From Streptomyces endocoffeicus (GTDB lineage: Bacteria; Actinomycetota; Actinomycetes; Streptomycetales; Streptomycetaceae): a DNA stretch of 64,000 nucleotides. Every line of letters starts with the position of its first letter. Positions within the stretch are counted from its first letter, which is position 1. The DNA is taken from assembly GCF_016741935.1 (NCBI RefSeq), contig NZ_JAERRG010000039.1:1-64000 (forward strand), in the 5' to 3' direction. Made by a program: the position numbers and the translations under genes. The notes under the pieces are model-generated. The model had not been told where the DNA came from. It ran no database searches and saw nothing but the letters and a program-made list of their open reading frames with translations. Shown here one piece after another: positions 50,189 to 58,775 of this stretch.

Positions 50189-51223
50189 TCACTGCTCCCT
50201 GATGGTGAGGTCAAGTCGCTGACCAGGGATGATCAGATCGGGGTCGATCCCGATGAGGTCCTCGTTGGTTTCGTAGAGCCCTTCCCAACCGCGGGACACA
50301 TTCTGGTGCTCGGCGATCCCTGACAGGCTGTCACCGGGGCGAACGGTGTAATCGTCGGCCGTGGAGTCCGTGGAGCCCTCGTCGCGGTCCGAGGCGCCGC
50401 GCGAGGCATGGCGCCCGGAGGGCCGCGCACTCCCCGCGTCGCCGTCGCCGGCCCGCTCCCCCGCGCCCGGGGAACCGCGGTGGCGGCCGGAGGGCGCCGG
50501 GTCGGCGGAGGGGTCCGCCGAGGGGCTCTTGGAGCCGTCCGACGCCGAGGGACCGTCCGGGTCCGAGGGGCTGCCCGAGTCCGGGTCGTCCGATGCCGGG
50601 CCGTCCGAAGCGGAGCCGTCAAGGCCGTCGGGGGACTTGGAGGTGTGGGGCGCGTCCGGCCCCTCGGCCGGCCCTGACGCATCCGACTCATCCGACGCAT
50701 CCGGCTTGTCGGCCTTGTCGGATGTCCCCGAGCGGTCCTCGTCCGAGGAGGAGCCGTCCCGCCCCCGGTCCCCGGGGTCGCCCCCGTCGCGGCCCGCCCC
50801 CGGGTCCGAGTCGGCCGTGCTGCCGGGGTCCACATCGGGGGCGCCGCCGCCGTCGGTGAGCCCGGCGCCCAGCGCACAGCTCGGCCAGGCGTCGGGGCCG
50901 CGGTCGCCGAGGATCGCCTCGGCGACGGATATCTGCTGGGAGCGGCTGGCGAGGTCGGGGCGCGGGGCGTACTCCGTGCCGCCGTACTTCTTCCACATGT
51001 CGAGGGTCAGCTGGAGCCCACCGTAGAAGCCGTTGCCCTCGTTGGCGCTCCACATACCGCCGCTCTCGCACTCGGCGACGTGATCCCATGTGGCGGTCTG
51101 GGCGGCCTGTGCGCCGGTCGCCCCGAAGAGGGGGATGGCGAGGCCCGCTCCCGTGACCCCCGCCGCGACGATGATGGCCGGGGCCTGACGGGGGCGACGG
51201 TGTCGACCATTACCGGAACGCAT
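50189..51223 (-). CDS. rpfC: Resuscitation-promoting factor RpfC-like, LysM, long acidic linker
   Basis: A 344-residue secreted protein: signal peptide to about 41, Rpf domain (WDHVAECESGGMWSANEGNGFYGGLQLTLDMWKKYGG, catalytic Glu in CESGG), about 170 residues of Asp/Ser/Pro/Gly-rich disordered linker, and a C-terminal LysM (YTVRPGDSLSGIAEHQNVSRGWEGLYETN). The linker is much longer and more acidic than that of the neighbouring RpfA. Tandem with rpfA but separated by 429 bp that include the riboswitch. No riboswitch is seen upstream of this copy. ATG 51223 with GGAGAGG upstream. Confidence 0.9.
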   Translation of the reverse strand: MRSGNGRHRRPRQAPAIIVAAGVTGAGLAIPLFGATGAQAAQTATWDHVAECESGGMWSANEGNGFYGGLQLTLDMWKKYGGTEYAPRPDLASRSQQISVAEAILGDRGPDAWPSCALGAGLTDGGGAPDVDPGSTADSDPGAGRDGGDPGDRGRDGSSSDEDRSGTSDKADKPDASDESDASGPAEGPDAPHTSKSPDGLDGSASDGPASDDPDSGSPSDPDGPSASDGSKSPSADPSADPAPSGRHRGSPGAGERAGDGDAGSARPSGRHASRGASDRDEGSTDSTADDYTVRPGDSLSGIAEHQNVSRGWEGLYETNEDLIGIDPDLIIPGQRLDLTIREQ

Positions 51224-51408
51224 GCGATTGACCTCTCCTATGGCGCTATGGCGCTATGGCGACAGGGTTTGCCGGTGAACATAGCGAGGGCACTCGATCA
51301 TCACAAGGCGATGTATCCCAGGTCACGCCAAGGTCACACGGCTGATCATTCGTCACGTATGTCCGGCCGTACGGGCCTTGGGGGGCTCAGCCGCCCCTTT
51401 CGGGGGCT

Positions 51409-52686
51409 TCAGCCGTCCGCGGAATTCCAGGTCACCGGGAGGGTGCGCAGCCCGCGCATGATGAGCCCGCCGCGCCACCGCAGATCGTCCGGATCCTCCG
51501 TGAGCCGCAGCCCGGGGAGCCGCCGCAGCAGGGTGGCGATCGCGGTCTGGGCCTCCAGCCGGGCCAGCGGGGCGCCCAGACAGTAGTGGATGCCGTGGCC
51601 GTAGCCGAGGTGCTGGTTGTCCCGGCGGGTGAGATCGAGGACGTCCGGCTCCGCGAACCGCTCGGGGTCCCGGTCGGCCGCGGCGAGCACCACCAGCACC
51701 GGCTCCCCCTCGGCGATGCGCTGCCCGGCGAGGGTGAGCGGCTCGGTGGCGAACCGCCAGGTGGCGATCTCCACGGGTCCGTCATAGCGGAGCAGCTCCT
51801 CGACCCCGGCGGCGAGCAGCCGCTCGTCCCCTTCTTCCAGGGCCCGCTGCATGAGGGCGCGCTGCTCCGGATGGCGCAGCAGCGCGTAGACGCCGTTGCC
51901 GATGAGATTGACGGTCGTCTCGAAGCCGGCGAAGAGAAGGATGAAGGCCATGGCCGCGGCCTCGTTCTCGGTGAGGTGCTCACCGTGGTCGCTGGCCCGG
52001 ATCAGGCCGGAGATCAGATCCTCCCCGTCCTCTTCTTCCCCGCGCTCGGCGAGCTCCAGCCGCTTGCGGTGGATCAGCTCGCCGAGATACGCCCGGATCC
52101 TCTTCACGGCGCGGGCCACTCCGCCGCGCGGGCCGCCGCCGTGCCGGATCATCGCGCCGGCCCAGTCCCGGAAGTCGTCCTGGTCCTCGCGCGGCACCCC
52201 GAGCAGATCGCAGATGGCGTAGATGGGGAGGGGGAAGGCGAACTCATGGATGAGATCCGCCTCTCCCCTCTCTTCGAGGGCGTCGATGAGCTGATCGGTG
52301 AGGGCCCGCACCCGGGGGGCGAACGCGGCCACCCGGCGCGGGGTGAACGCCTTCGACACCAGCCGCCGGAGCCGGGTGTGGTCGGGAGGGTCGATATTGA
52401 GCAGATGTGTCATCAGCTCGGCGCGCCGTTCGCCCGGGATGCCGACCTTGCCCTTGGCGTGGGCCGCCGCACTGTGCCGCTGAGGGTTCTTCGAGAGCCG
52501 GGGATCGGCCAGCGCCCTCCTGGCATCGGCGTACCGGGTCACCAGCCAGGCGTCCACACCGCTGGGCAGCGTGGTCCGGTGCACCGGGGCGTGTTCGCGT
52601 AGCCAGGCGTACGCCGGATAGGGATCGCTGGCGAACTCCCAGGTGAAGAGGGTGGGAGCGGGGCTGTCACGGGGCTGTTCCGACAC
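51409..52686 (-). CDS. Cytochrome P450
   Basis: A 425-residue soluble bacterial P450. The I-helix is FILLFAGFETTVNLIGNG, the K-helix ExxR is in GVEELLRYDGPVEI, and the haem-ligand loop is LGYGHGIHYCLGAPLARLEAQ. The haem loop begins with Leu instead of the usual Phe. Sequence style resembles CYP107/CYP105-type monooxygenases of secondary metabolism; substrate unknown. No ferredoxin gene is adjacent, so electrons must come from elsewhere. GTG 52686 start. Single gene. Confidence 0.92.
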   Translation of the reverse strand: MSEQPRDSPAPTLFTWEFASDPYPAYAWLREHAPVHRTTLPSGVDAWLVTRYADARRALADPRLSKNPQRHSAAAHAKGKVGIPGERRAELMTHLLNIDPPDHTRLRRLVSKAFTPRRVAAFAPRVRALTDQLIDALEERGEADLIHEFAFPLPIYAICDLLGVPREDQDDFRDWAGAMIRHGGGPRGGVARAVKRIRAYLGELIHRKRLELAERGEEEDGEDLISGLIRASDHGEHLTENEAAAMAFILLFAGFETTVNLIGNGVYALLRHPEQRALMQRALEEGDERLLAAGVEELLRYDGPVEIATWRFATEPLTLAGQRIAEGEPVLVVLAAADRDPERFAEPDVLDLTRRDNQHLGYGHGIHYCLGAPLARLEAQTAIATLLRRLPGLRLTEDPDDLRWRGGLIMRGLRTLPVTWNSADG

Positions 52687-53339
52687 CCCCCGACGATACC
52701 GGCGCGCGGCCGCCCGGCCCCCGGTCCGCCGGAAGTAACGACAGACAAGAGAAATAAGGGAATAAGCAGAACAAAAAGAATAAGAGAGTTATGACCGGGA
52801 TGAATGTCTAGCGGAATTCCCCATTCATCTCCACACACCCTTCACCACCCACACACAGCCGGGGTCGAATGCCCGGATATCTGATGGCTGGGACCGCCGT
52901 TCGGCGGATGCCCGCGCCGCCCCGATACGAACCCCCGGGACATGCCCTGACGTCGGTCAACGCGGTGAACTGGCGGTGTGGCTGAAACGTCGTCAGGTGA
53001 ACGAATGGGACTGGGGCACATGCACGGGGCCCAGTGATACCGGTGATACGATCACCGCGCTTGCCAGGCGAGCCAAGGGCGCGTAAGACACACGGCGATC
53101 CGGCACATCACGCCGAGAGGATCCCCACTCTGAGGAGCATTATGCCGCCAGTCGGGCATACGGAGCCGTTCCGGCGCACCGACTCCTGTGCGCTGCCGTC
53201 GGCAAGACGAGTGCGATGTCCCCGGAACCCGCGGGCGCCGTACGGGCGCTGACTTACCGCCGCCCCGAACATTCCAGACGCATAACGCACCACACCTCCC
53301 TAAAGTCCCTGGCGGTCTAGTCGTTTAAAGAGAGTCTCA
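52687..53339. other. Long intergenic region upstream of the conservon
   Basis: A 653-bp gap between the divergent P450 and cvnA. It has an AG-rich, AT-rich strip at 52731-52800 (AATAAGGGAATAAGCAG) near the P450 start, likely its promoter, and a TAGTCGTTTAAAGAG tract just before cvnA. Candidate short ORFs (for example 53034-53252) lack an RBS and coding bias. No RNA gene recognised. Confidence 0.55.
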
Positions 53340-54482
53340 ATGACGCAATATCTACAGGATCCAGCACTCTGGGCCCTGATCGCTGGCACGCCTCTCGCCG
53401 CAGCCGCCATTATCCGCGGGCGAAAGACGCGAGCGAATCTGCGCCAGGAGCAGGCGGAGCTAGAGAAACGCGCGGCCGACCTCGAGAACAATTACGCCGA
53501 GGCGGTGCAGGAGGCCCACAACCGCGCCGAAGAGGCCACCAAGAGCGCGCTGAAGTCCGCCATGCGGACCCTTCAGGGTCTCGCCAACGAGCAGCAGCTG
53601 GCCCTCTCCAAGACACAGGAGAAGTACGGCGAGCACCAGCTTCTCCAGGACCTCCTGGAGATCGACCATATGAACTCGCAGTTCGGTCGGCGTGCCCAGT
53701 CCATCGCGGTGCTCTGTGACGGCTGGCTGGGCCGGCAGCGAGCCGTCGCCTCGGTGTACGACGTGGTGCGCAGCGCCAAGGGCCGCATCCGTCACTACAC
53801 CCGGGTGGAGATTCGCTCGCAGAGCAACTTCGCCCTGGTGAGCCGGGCCGTGGAACCGGTCGCGCTGGCGCTGGCCGAGCTTTTGGACAACGCGACCAGT
53901 TACTCCGCTCCCGACTCGCCGATCGACATCACCATTCGCACCGTCCCCAAGGGCGTCTGCGTCATCATCGACGACGCCGGTGTCGGTATGAACGAGGAGG
54001 AGAAGAACCGGGCGGACAAGCTGCTCTCGGCCACGCACGCCACCGGTGTAACGGGACTGGGCAATCCGCCGCAGTTCGGTTTCGCGGTGATCGGTGTGCT
54101 CGCCGCGCGCTACGGCTTCACGGTGTCCGTCGATTCGGCCTCTCCCTACGGTGGTGTACGCGCGGTCGTGCTTCTCCCCGAGGACCTTCTGACCAATATG
54201 CCCGAGCCGGAAGAGCAGCCGACGACCCACGCTCCCCCCGCGGCCGAGCAGCCGGAGCCGAGCGGTTCCACCGTGGCCAGTTCCACCGTGAGCGGTGCCA
54301 CCGCCGGGGGTCTGCCCAAGCGTCGCCGTAAGGGCGCGATTTCCATCGTCCCGAGAGCGGACGCCAATGCCGCCGCCCGGACGAGCGAGGAAACCGCATC
54401 GATCATGGGCGCGTTCCAGCGCGGCACTCAGTCCGGCCGCTCAGCAGCAACCCCGAACAGGGAAGGGCATGATCCTCAGTGA
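53340..54482 (+). CDS. cvnA: Conservon protein CvnA, sensor-kinase-like ATPase
   Basis: A 380-residue nitrate/sulfonate-sensor-like kinase without a periplasmic domain. A short N-terminal hydrophobic segment (WALIAGTPLAAAAII) is followed by a long coiled coil (LRQEQAELEKRAADLENNYAEAVQEAHNRAEEA), a degenerate H-box region (LLEIDHMNSQFGRRAQSIAVLCDGW) and a GHKL domain: N-box LAELLDNATSYS, G1 IDDAGVGM, G2 GFAVIGVLAARYG. The Pro/Ser-rich tail is variable. In conservons CvnA scaffolds CvnB-D at the membrane. The stop overlaps cvnB by 4 bp. Confidence 0.92.
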   Translation: MTQYLQDPALWALIAGTPLAAAAIIRGRKTRANLRQEQAELEKRAADLENNYAEAVQEAHNRAEEATKSALKSAMRTLQGLANEQQLALSKTQEKYGEHQLLQDLLEIDHMNSQFGRRAQSIAVLCDGWLGRQRAVASVYDVVRSAKGRIRHYTRVEIRSQSNFALVSRAVEPVALALAELLDNATSYSAPDSPIDITIRTVPKGVCVIIDDAGVGMNEEEKNRADKLLSATHATGVTGLGNPPQFGFAVIGVLAARYGFTVSVDSASPYGGVRAVVLLPEDLLTNMPEPEEQPTTHAPPAAEQPEPSGSTVASSTVSGATAGGLPKRRRKGAISIVPRADANAAARTSEETASIMGAFQRGTQSGRSAATPNREGHDPQ

Positions 54483-54880
54483 ACAACGACCTGTCATGGA
54501 TGCTTGAGAGCGCCCTGGAAGTACCAGGGGCTCGTCATGCGATCCTGGTTTCCGCCGACGGTCTGCTGATGGCCCGTTCTCAAGAGGTCAAAAAGGACGA
54601 GGCCGACACCGTCGCGGCGGCGATGAGCGGCATCCAGTCGCTGAGCCGCACCATGGCCGGCTTCTGTGGTGGCACCCATATGACATGGCGCCAGACCCTG
54701 GTCGAGTTCGACGGTGGCTGGGTCTTCCTCATCTCCGCGGGTGAGGGCGCGTATCTGGCGGTCTCCTCGGCGCCGGATGTCGACATGGCCGACATCACCT
54801 TCCGGATGCAGCAGCTTGTCGGGCAGCTCGGCAAGGCGCTGACCACACCACCTCGCGAAAACACCGGAATTCAGGCATGA
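54479..54880 (+). CDS. cvnB: Conservon protein CvnB, roadblock/LC7 domain
   Basis: A 133-residue roadblock protein. LSWMLESALEVPGARHAILVSADGLLMARS and the VFLISAGEGAYLAVSSAPDVDMADITFRMQQLV segment define the MglB-like fold expected to regulate the CvnD GTPase. GTG 54479 overlaps cvnA and the stop overlaps cvnC (ATGA), so translation is coupled. Confidence 0.94.
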   Translation: MNNDLSWMLESALEVPGARHAILVSADGLLMARSQEVKKDEADTVAAAMSGIQSLSRTMAGFCGGTHMTWRQTLVEFDGGWVFLISAGEGAYLAVSSAPDVDMADITFRMQQLVGQLGKALTTPPRENTGIQA

Positions 54881-55248
54881 GGGCACCCGGCGAGCAGGAG
54901 CCCGAATCCGCTCAGTTAGTGCGACCGTACGTCATCACCAACGGTCGAGGGCTTCCGGAGAACGACCAGTTCAACTTGATCACGCTGGTCACCGCCTCCG
55001 AGGAGAGACCCCCCAGCCATCTTGACCCGGAGAAGCGCGGGCTCCTGGAGCTGTGCTCGGGTGGATATCTCTCGGTCGCGGAGATAGCCGGACACATGGG
55101 ACTTCCGATCGGCATCGTGAAGGTCCTGCTGTCCGATCTCTCCTCGGACGGATACCTCATCACCCGCGCACCCGCGCCTCCCGCGCAGCTTGTCGACGTT
55201 TCGCTCCTTCAGGAGGTGCTGGATGGGCTCCAGGCCCGTTTCGGATGA
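54877..55248 (+). CDS. cvnC: Conservon protein CvnC (DUF742), TTA-containing
   Basis: A 123-residue DUF742 protein with a winged-helix-like pattern: LVRPYVITNGRGLP..NLITLVTA, RGLLELCSGGYLSVAEIAGHMGLPIGIVKVLLSDL and the final LLQEVLDGL. It bridges CvnA/B and the GTPase in the complex. Codon 14 is TTA (54916-54918), so this member of the operon should be translated efficiently only when the bldA tRNA is charged. The 3' end overlaps cvnD by 26 bp. Confidence 0.94.
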   Translation: MRAPGEQEPESAQLVRPYVITNGRGLPENDQFNLITLVTASEERPPSHLDPEKRGLLELCSGGYLSVAEIAGHMGLPIGIVKVLLSDLSSDGYLITRAPAPPAQLVDVSLLQEVLDGLQARFG

Positions 55249-55813
55249 GGACGTCTATCTGAACGAAGCGGTGCAGATCGCGGCCAAGATCCTGGTCGTG
55301 GGGCATTTCGCGGTCGGAAAGACGACGTTCATCGGCACCATGTCCGAGATTCCTCCGCTGCGCACCGAGGAGCGGATGACTCAGGCCGGAGCCCATATCG
55401 ACGACCTCATGGGCACCCGGGGCAAGACCACGACCACCGTGGCCATGGACTTCGGCCGGCTCACGCTCAGCGACAGACTTGTCCTGTATCTCTTCGGCAC
55501 GCCCGGACAGGAGCGCTTCGTCCAGGTGTGGGAGGACATGACCCGAGGCGCTCTCGGGGCACTGATCCTCGTCGATCCGGAACGGCTCAAGGAATCCTTC
55601 CCGGTGATCGACCTGGTGGAGCACTACGGACTGCCCTATGCGATTTCCGTCAACCACTTCGACGGCACGCCGGCCCGCCCCGACAACGAATTGCGCGAGG
55701 CGCTCGACCTGCTGCCCGAGACCCCGATCGTCACCTGTGACGCACGTGACGAGAAGTCATCGGCCAACGCGCTGATAACGCTTGTCCGTTACCTACAGGA
55801 ACGTACCCGCTAG
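55223..55813 (+). CDS. cvnD: Conservon GTPase CvnD
   Basis: A 196-residue MglA/Ras-like GTPase. G1 is VVGHFAVGKTTF, the G2-G3 region GKTTTTVAMDFGRL with LFGTPGQERF, G4 VNHFDG (atypical for NKxD), G5 around CDARDEKS. ATG 55223 follows AGGAGG at six bases, inside the end of cvnC. It switches the conservon complex between states; the NHFD form of G4 is usual in this family. Confidence 0.94.
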   Translation: MGSRPVSDEDVYLNEAVQIAAKILVVGHFAVGKTTFIGTMSEIPPLRTEERMTQAGAHIDDLMGTRGKTTTTVAMDFGRLTLSDRLVLYLFGTPGQERFVQVWEDMTRGALGALILVDPERLKESFPVIDLVEHYGLPYAISVNHFDGTPARPDNELREALDLLPETPIVTCDARDEKSSANALITLVRYLQERTR

Positions 55814-55822
55814 GAGCACCTG

Positions 55823-57169
55823 ATGAACATGCAATCGGATTTTCCGGCGGTGCCACCACCCGGCTGCCCCGCCCATGGCAGTGGCAAGCGGGTGCCGCTG
55901 TACGGGACGGAGTTCGCCGCCGATCCGGGTGCCTACTACACCTACATGCGCTCGTACGGCCCGACCGCGCCGGTGGAACTCTCCCCGGGCGTCGACGCCA
56001 CACTGGTCACGGACTACTCGGCGGCGCTCCAGCTGCTGCAGAACCCGGACACCTTCCGGAAGGACTCGCGCCGCTGGCGTGAATACAACGAGGGCAAGGT
56101 CTCCCGGGACAATCCGGTCGTCCCGTTGCTGGAGTACCGGCCGAACTGCATGTTCACCGACGGCGCCGAGCATATGCGGCTGCGTCAGGCGGTGACCGAC
56201 AGCCTGGCCCAGGTGGACACGCATCGACTGAGCCGCCATGTCGAACGCGTCGCGGACTATCTGATGGACCAGTTCCTCTCCCGCGGCTCGGCCGATCTGC
56301 TCAACGATTATGCCAAACTGCTGCCGCTGTTTGTTTTCAATGAGCTTTTCGGTTGCCCGGCGGAGATCGGTGACCGGGTCATCTTCGGTATCTCCGGTAT
56401 TTTCGACGGAATCAATGCGGAGAAGGCGAACGAGGTGCTCGGCCAGAGCGTCGGCGAACTCGTCGCATTGAAGCGCAAGCAGCCCGGTGACGATGTCACC
56501 TCCTGGCTTATGCAGCACCATGCCCAGCTGAATGATGAGGAAATGGCTCATCAGCTGGTGCTGCTGCTGGGTTCCGGTGCCGAGCCGCAGCGGAATCTCA
56601 TCGCCAACGCGCTGCTGCTACTGCTCTCGGATGAGCGGTACGCGGGGGCCGGGCTGCTGGTCGAGGACGCCCTCGACGATGTGCTGTGGAACAGTCCGCC
56701 GATGGCCAATTACGCTCCGCATTACCCGGTTACCGATGTGGACTTCGCCGGGACCCGGCTGCGGGCGGGCGATCTGGTGATGGTCTCCATCGCGGCCGCG
56801 AACAGCGACCCCGCGCTGTCCGCCTCCCGGCAGCAGCTCAGCAAGCGCGCTCACCTGGCATGGAGCGCCGGTCCGCACGCCTGCCCGGCCAAGGACACCG
56901 CTCAGCTGATCGGCGTGGTGGCCATCGAGAAGCTGCTCAACAAGCTGCCGGACATCGAGCTCGCGGTGCCCGAGTCGAGCCTGACCTGGCGCCCCGGCCC
57001 CTTCAACCGAGGGCTGACCGCACTGCCTGCCCGATTCACTCCGATACGTACGGATAAACAGCCCGTTACGCAGCAACAGATCCCCACGGGCGACCATCGC
57101 GCCCACGCCCAGAATAAGCAGGAGAAGGGCGGCTTGTGGAGTTCGTTCCTCTCATGGTGGCGACAGTGA
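55823..57169 (+). CDS. cvnE: Conservon cytochrome P450 CvnE, CYP157-like with altered ExxR
   Basis: A 448-residue P450-like protein. The haem Cys loop is LAWSAGPHACPAKDTAQL. The I-helix has LLLGSGAEPQRNLIAN without the usual acid-Thr pair. The K-helix, which should read ExxR, reads ALDDVLWNSPP (Asp..Trp), the kind of change known in the CYP157 family of conservons. The C-terminus ends in an amphipathic LWSSFLSWWRQ that may touch the membrane. It may work as a haem sensor rather than a monooxygenase. ATG 55823 lies behind AGGAGC, nine bases after cvnD. Confidence 0.93.
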   Translation: MNMQSDFPAVPPPGCPAHGSGKRVPLYGTEFAADPGAYYTYMRSYGPTAPVELSPGVDATLVTDYSAALQLLQNPDTFRKDSRRWREYNEGKVSRDNPVVPLLEYRPNCMFTDGAEHMRLRQAVTDSLAQVDTHRLSRHVERVADYLMDQFLSRGSADLLNDYAKLLPLFVFNELFGCPAEIGDRVIFGISGIFDGINAEKANEVLGQSVGELVALKRKQPGDDVTSWLMQHHAQLNDEEMAHQLVLLLGSGAEPQRNLIANALLLLLSDERYAGAGLLVEDALDDVLWNSPPMANYAPHYPVTDVDFAGTRLRAGDLVMVSIAAANSDPALSASRQQLSKRAHLAWSAGPHACPAKDTAQLIGVVAIEKLLNKLPDIELAVPESSLTWRPGPFNRGLTALPARFTPIRTDKQPVTQQQIPTGDHRAHAQNKQEKGGLWSSFLSWWRQ

Positions 57170-57208
57170 TCTAGGTCACATCGGGAACCCATTTCATACC
57201 GCATGAAT

Positions 57209-57220
57209 GTTCAATTGAAC
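57209..57220. promoter_or_regulatory. 12-bp perfect palindrome GTTCAATTGAAC
   Basis: A perfect palindrome 40 bp after the cvnE stop and just upstream of a possible promoter (TTGCGC..CAAAAT, about 57232-57260) for the leader ORF and prenyltransferase. A likely operator; the regulator is unknown. Confidence 0.5.
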
Positions 57221-57272
57221 GGGTAGGCAGTGTTGCGCAATTTATGTTGGCCAAAATCTAAGAGGAGCTGTC

Positions 57273-57518
57273 GTGAGGTCTCCCGCCGCCGGCGACATCA
57301 CTGTCGGTCGACGATCAGCGGTTTCACTCATATCCCGACCGCACCCCCACCCCTGCGGCCAATCGAACACCTACCCTAATTTCGCGGAAGCACACGCGAT
57401 GGGAGCCCAGATACCCGCCCCCCGGGGCGGGTATCTTCTCGTGGTACCGGAACACCGGGTATCCCCGCCGCCTAAACCAAAACAGCCGTTCCTCTCGATT
57501 CAGCGGGAGGTTCGATGA
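57273..57518 (+). CDS. Possible 81-residue leader ORF coupled to the prenyltransferase
   Basis: GTG 57273 follows AGAGGAG at an ideal distance, and the TGA overlaps the prenyltransferase ATG (ATGA). The peptide (start MRSPAAGDITVGRR, rich in Pro and basic residues) has no recognised homologue or domain. A perfect hairpin lies inside the ORF (57409-57436). It may be a real small gene or a translated leader that controls the downstream operon; coding bias is weak. Confidence 0.4.
   Translation: MRSPAAGDITVGRRSAVSLISRPHPHPCGQSNTYPNFAEAHAMGAQIPAPRGGYLLVVPEHRVSPPPKPKQPFLSIQREVR
57409..57436 (+). terminator. Hairpin in the prenyltransferase leader
   Basis: AGATACCCGCCCC / GGGGCGGGTATCT, a perfect 13-bp stem with a 2-nt loop, followed by TCTCG. 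A terminator or attenuator 80 bp upstream of the prenyltransferase start. Confidence 0.7.
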
Positions 57519-58657
57519 ACGGTCTCCGTTCGGGTGAGGCACTGCTCGGTGACCTCGCCACGGGCCAGCTGACCCGGCTGTGCCACGTGGCGGGGCTGAG
57601 CGAGGCCGATACGGCCGCGTACACGGGGGTGCTAATCGAGAGTCTGGGGGCCGCTGCCGGACGGCCGCTGGCGCTGCCGCCCCCGTCGCACACCTTTCTC
57701 TCCGACGACCACAGCCCCGTCGAGTTCTCCCTGGCCTTCCTGCCGGGCCAGCGCCCGGACCTGCGAGTACTGGTGGAGCCGGGCTGCTCCAGCGGGGACG
57801 ACCTGGCGGAGAACGGCCGGGCCGGTCTGCGGTCGATTCACGCCATGGCGGACCGCTGGGGATTCTCGACCGACCAGCTCGACCGGATCGAGGAACTGTT
57901 CCTCCCCCCGTCCCCCGAGGGCCCGTTGGCCCTGTGGTGCGCCCTGGAGCTCCGCCCCGGCGGCGTCCCCGGGGTCAAGGTCTACCTCAACCCCTCGGCG
58001 AACGGCGCCGACCGGGCCGCCGAGACGGTCCGCGAGGCGCTGGCGCGGCTGGGCCATCGGCAGGCGTTCGACTCGCTGCCCCGGGCGGAGGGCTTCCCGT
58101 TCTTCGCCCTGGACCTCGGCGACTGGGACGCCCCGCGGGTGAAGGTCTATCTCAAACACCCCGGGATGTCCCCCGCCGAGGCGGGCTCCCTGCCCCGGAT
58201 GACCCCAGCACCGGGCCGGGAGGGGCTGGAGGAGTTCTTCCGCACCGTCGGTGACTTCCCCGCCGGGGACCTCACCGACGACGAGGACCCCGACCGGCTC
58301 ACCGGGCGCCCCGCCCTCACCTGCCACTCCTTCACGGAGACGGCGACCGGGCTGCCCAGCGGATACACGCTCCACGTACCCGTCCGCGGCTACGTCAGGC
58401 ACGACGGCGAGGCGCGGGAGCGGGCCGTGGCCGTGTTGCGCAGCAATGACATGGACAGCGCAGCCCTCGACCGGGCGCTGGCCGCCGTGAGCCCGCGTCC
58501 CCTCGGCGACGGCGTGGGCCTGATCGCCTATCTGGCCCTGGTCCACCAGCGCGGCCGGCCGCAGCGGGTGACCGTCTACGTCTCCTCCGAGGCGTACCAG
58601 ACCCGGCCGCCCCTGGAGACGGTCCCCACCCGTGACCGGGTGCGGGCCCGGCTCTGA
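57515..58657 (+). CDS. ABBA-fold aromatic (tryptophan/indole) prenyltransferase, DMATS-like
   Basis: A 380-residue prenyltransferase. Repeated beta-strand pairs of the ABBA barrel are visible as VKVYLNPS (about 150), RVKVYLKHPG (about 210) and RVTVYVSSEAY (about 350), each supplying the basic and Tyr residues that hold the diphosphate. Length and pattern match bacterial tryptophan dimethylallyltransferases such as the 6-DMATS enzymes of Streptomyces. The tryptophanase immediately downstream supports transfer of dimethylallyl to tryptophan or indole. Start at ATG 57515 with GGGAGG upstream; coupled to the leader ORF. Confidence 0.88.
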   Translation: MNGLRSGEALLGDLATGQLTRLCHVAGLSEADTAAYTGVLIESLGAAAGRPLALPPPSHTFLSDDHSPVEFSLAFLPGQRPDLRVLVEPGCSSGDDLAENGRAGLRSIHAMADRWGFSTDQLDRIEELFLPPSPEGPLALWCALELRPGGVPGVKVYLNPSANGADRAAETVREALARLGHRQAFDSLPRAEGFPFFALDLGDWDAPRVKVYLKHPGMSPAEAGSLPRMTPAPGREGLEEFFRTVGDFPAGDLTDDEDPDRLTGRPALTCHSFTETATGLPSGYTLHVPVRGYVRHDGEARERAVAVLRSNDMDSAALDRALAAVSPRPLGDGVGLIAYLALVHQRGRPQRVTVYVSSEAYQTRPPLETVPTRDRVRARL

Positions 58658-58663
58658 ACTCCG

Positions 58664-58756
58664 CCGGGACACCGAGCACCGAGCACACCGGGACGCCGAA
58701 CTCCGGGACACCGCACGCCGAGCACACCGAGCACGCCGAAACACCGAACGACGAAC
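58664..58756 (+). repeat. Degenerate ACACCGAGCACGCCGA repeats
   Basis: The 118-bp gap between prenyltransferase and tryptophanase is filled by imperfect 8-12 bp repeats of CACCGAGCA/CGCCGA type, ending at the AGGAG before the tryptophanase. Low complexity; no gene. Confidence 0.65.
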
Positions 58757-58775
58757 AGACAGGAGCAGGGGCAGC

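Noticed and set aside
52539..52838. 99-codon minus-strand ORF upstream of the P450
   Set aside because: Overlaps the P450 start region in another frame and crosses its AT-rich promoter strip; no RBS or homology.
53034..53252. 72-codon ORF upstream of cvnA
   Set aside because: Weak start context, no coding bias, no recognisable feature.
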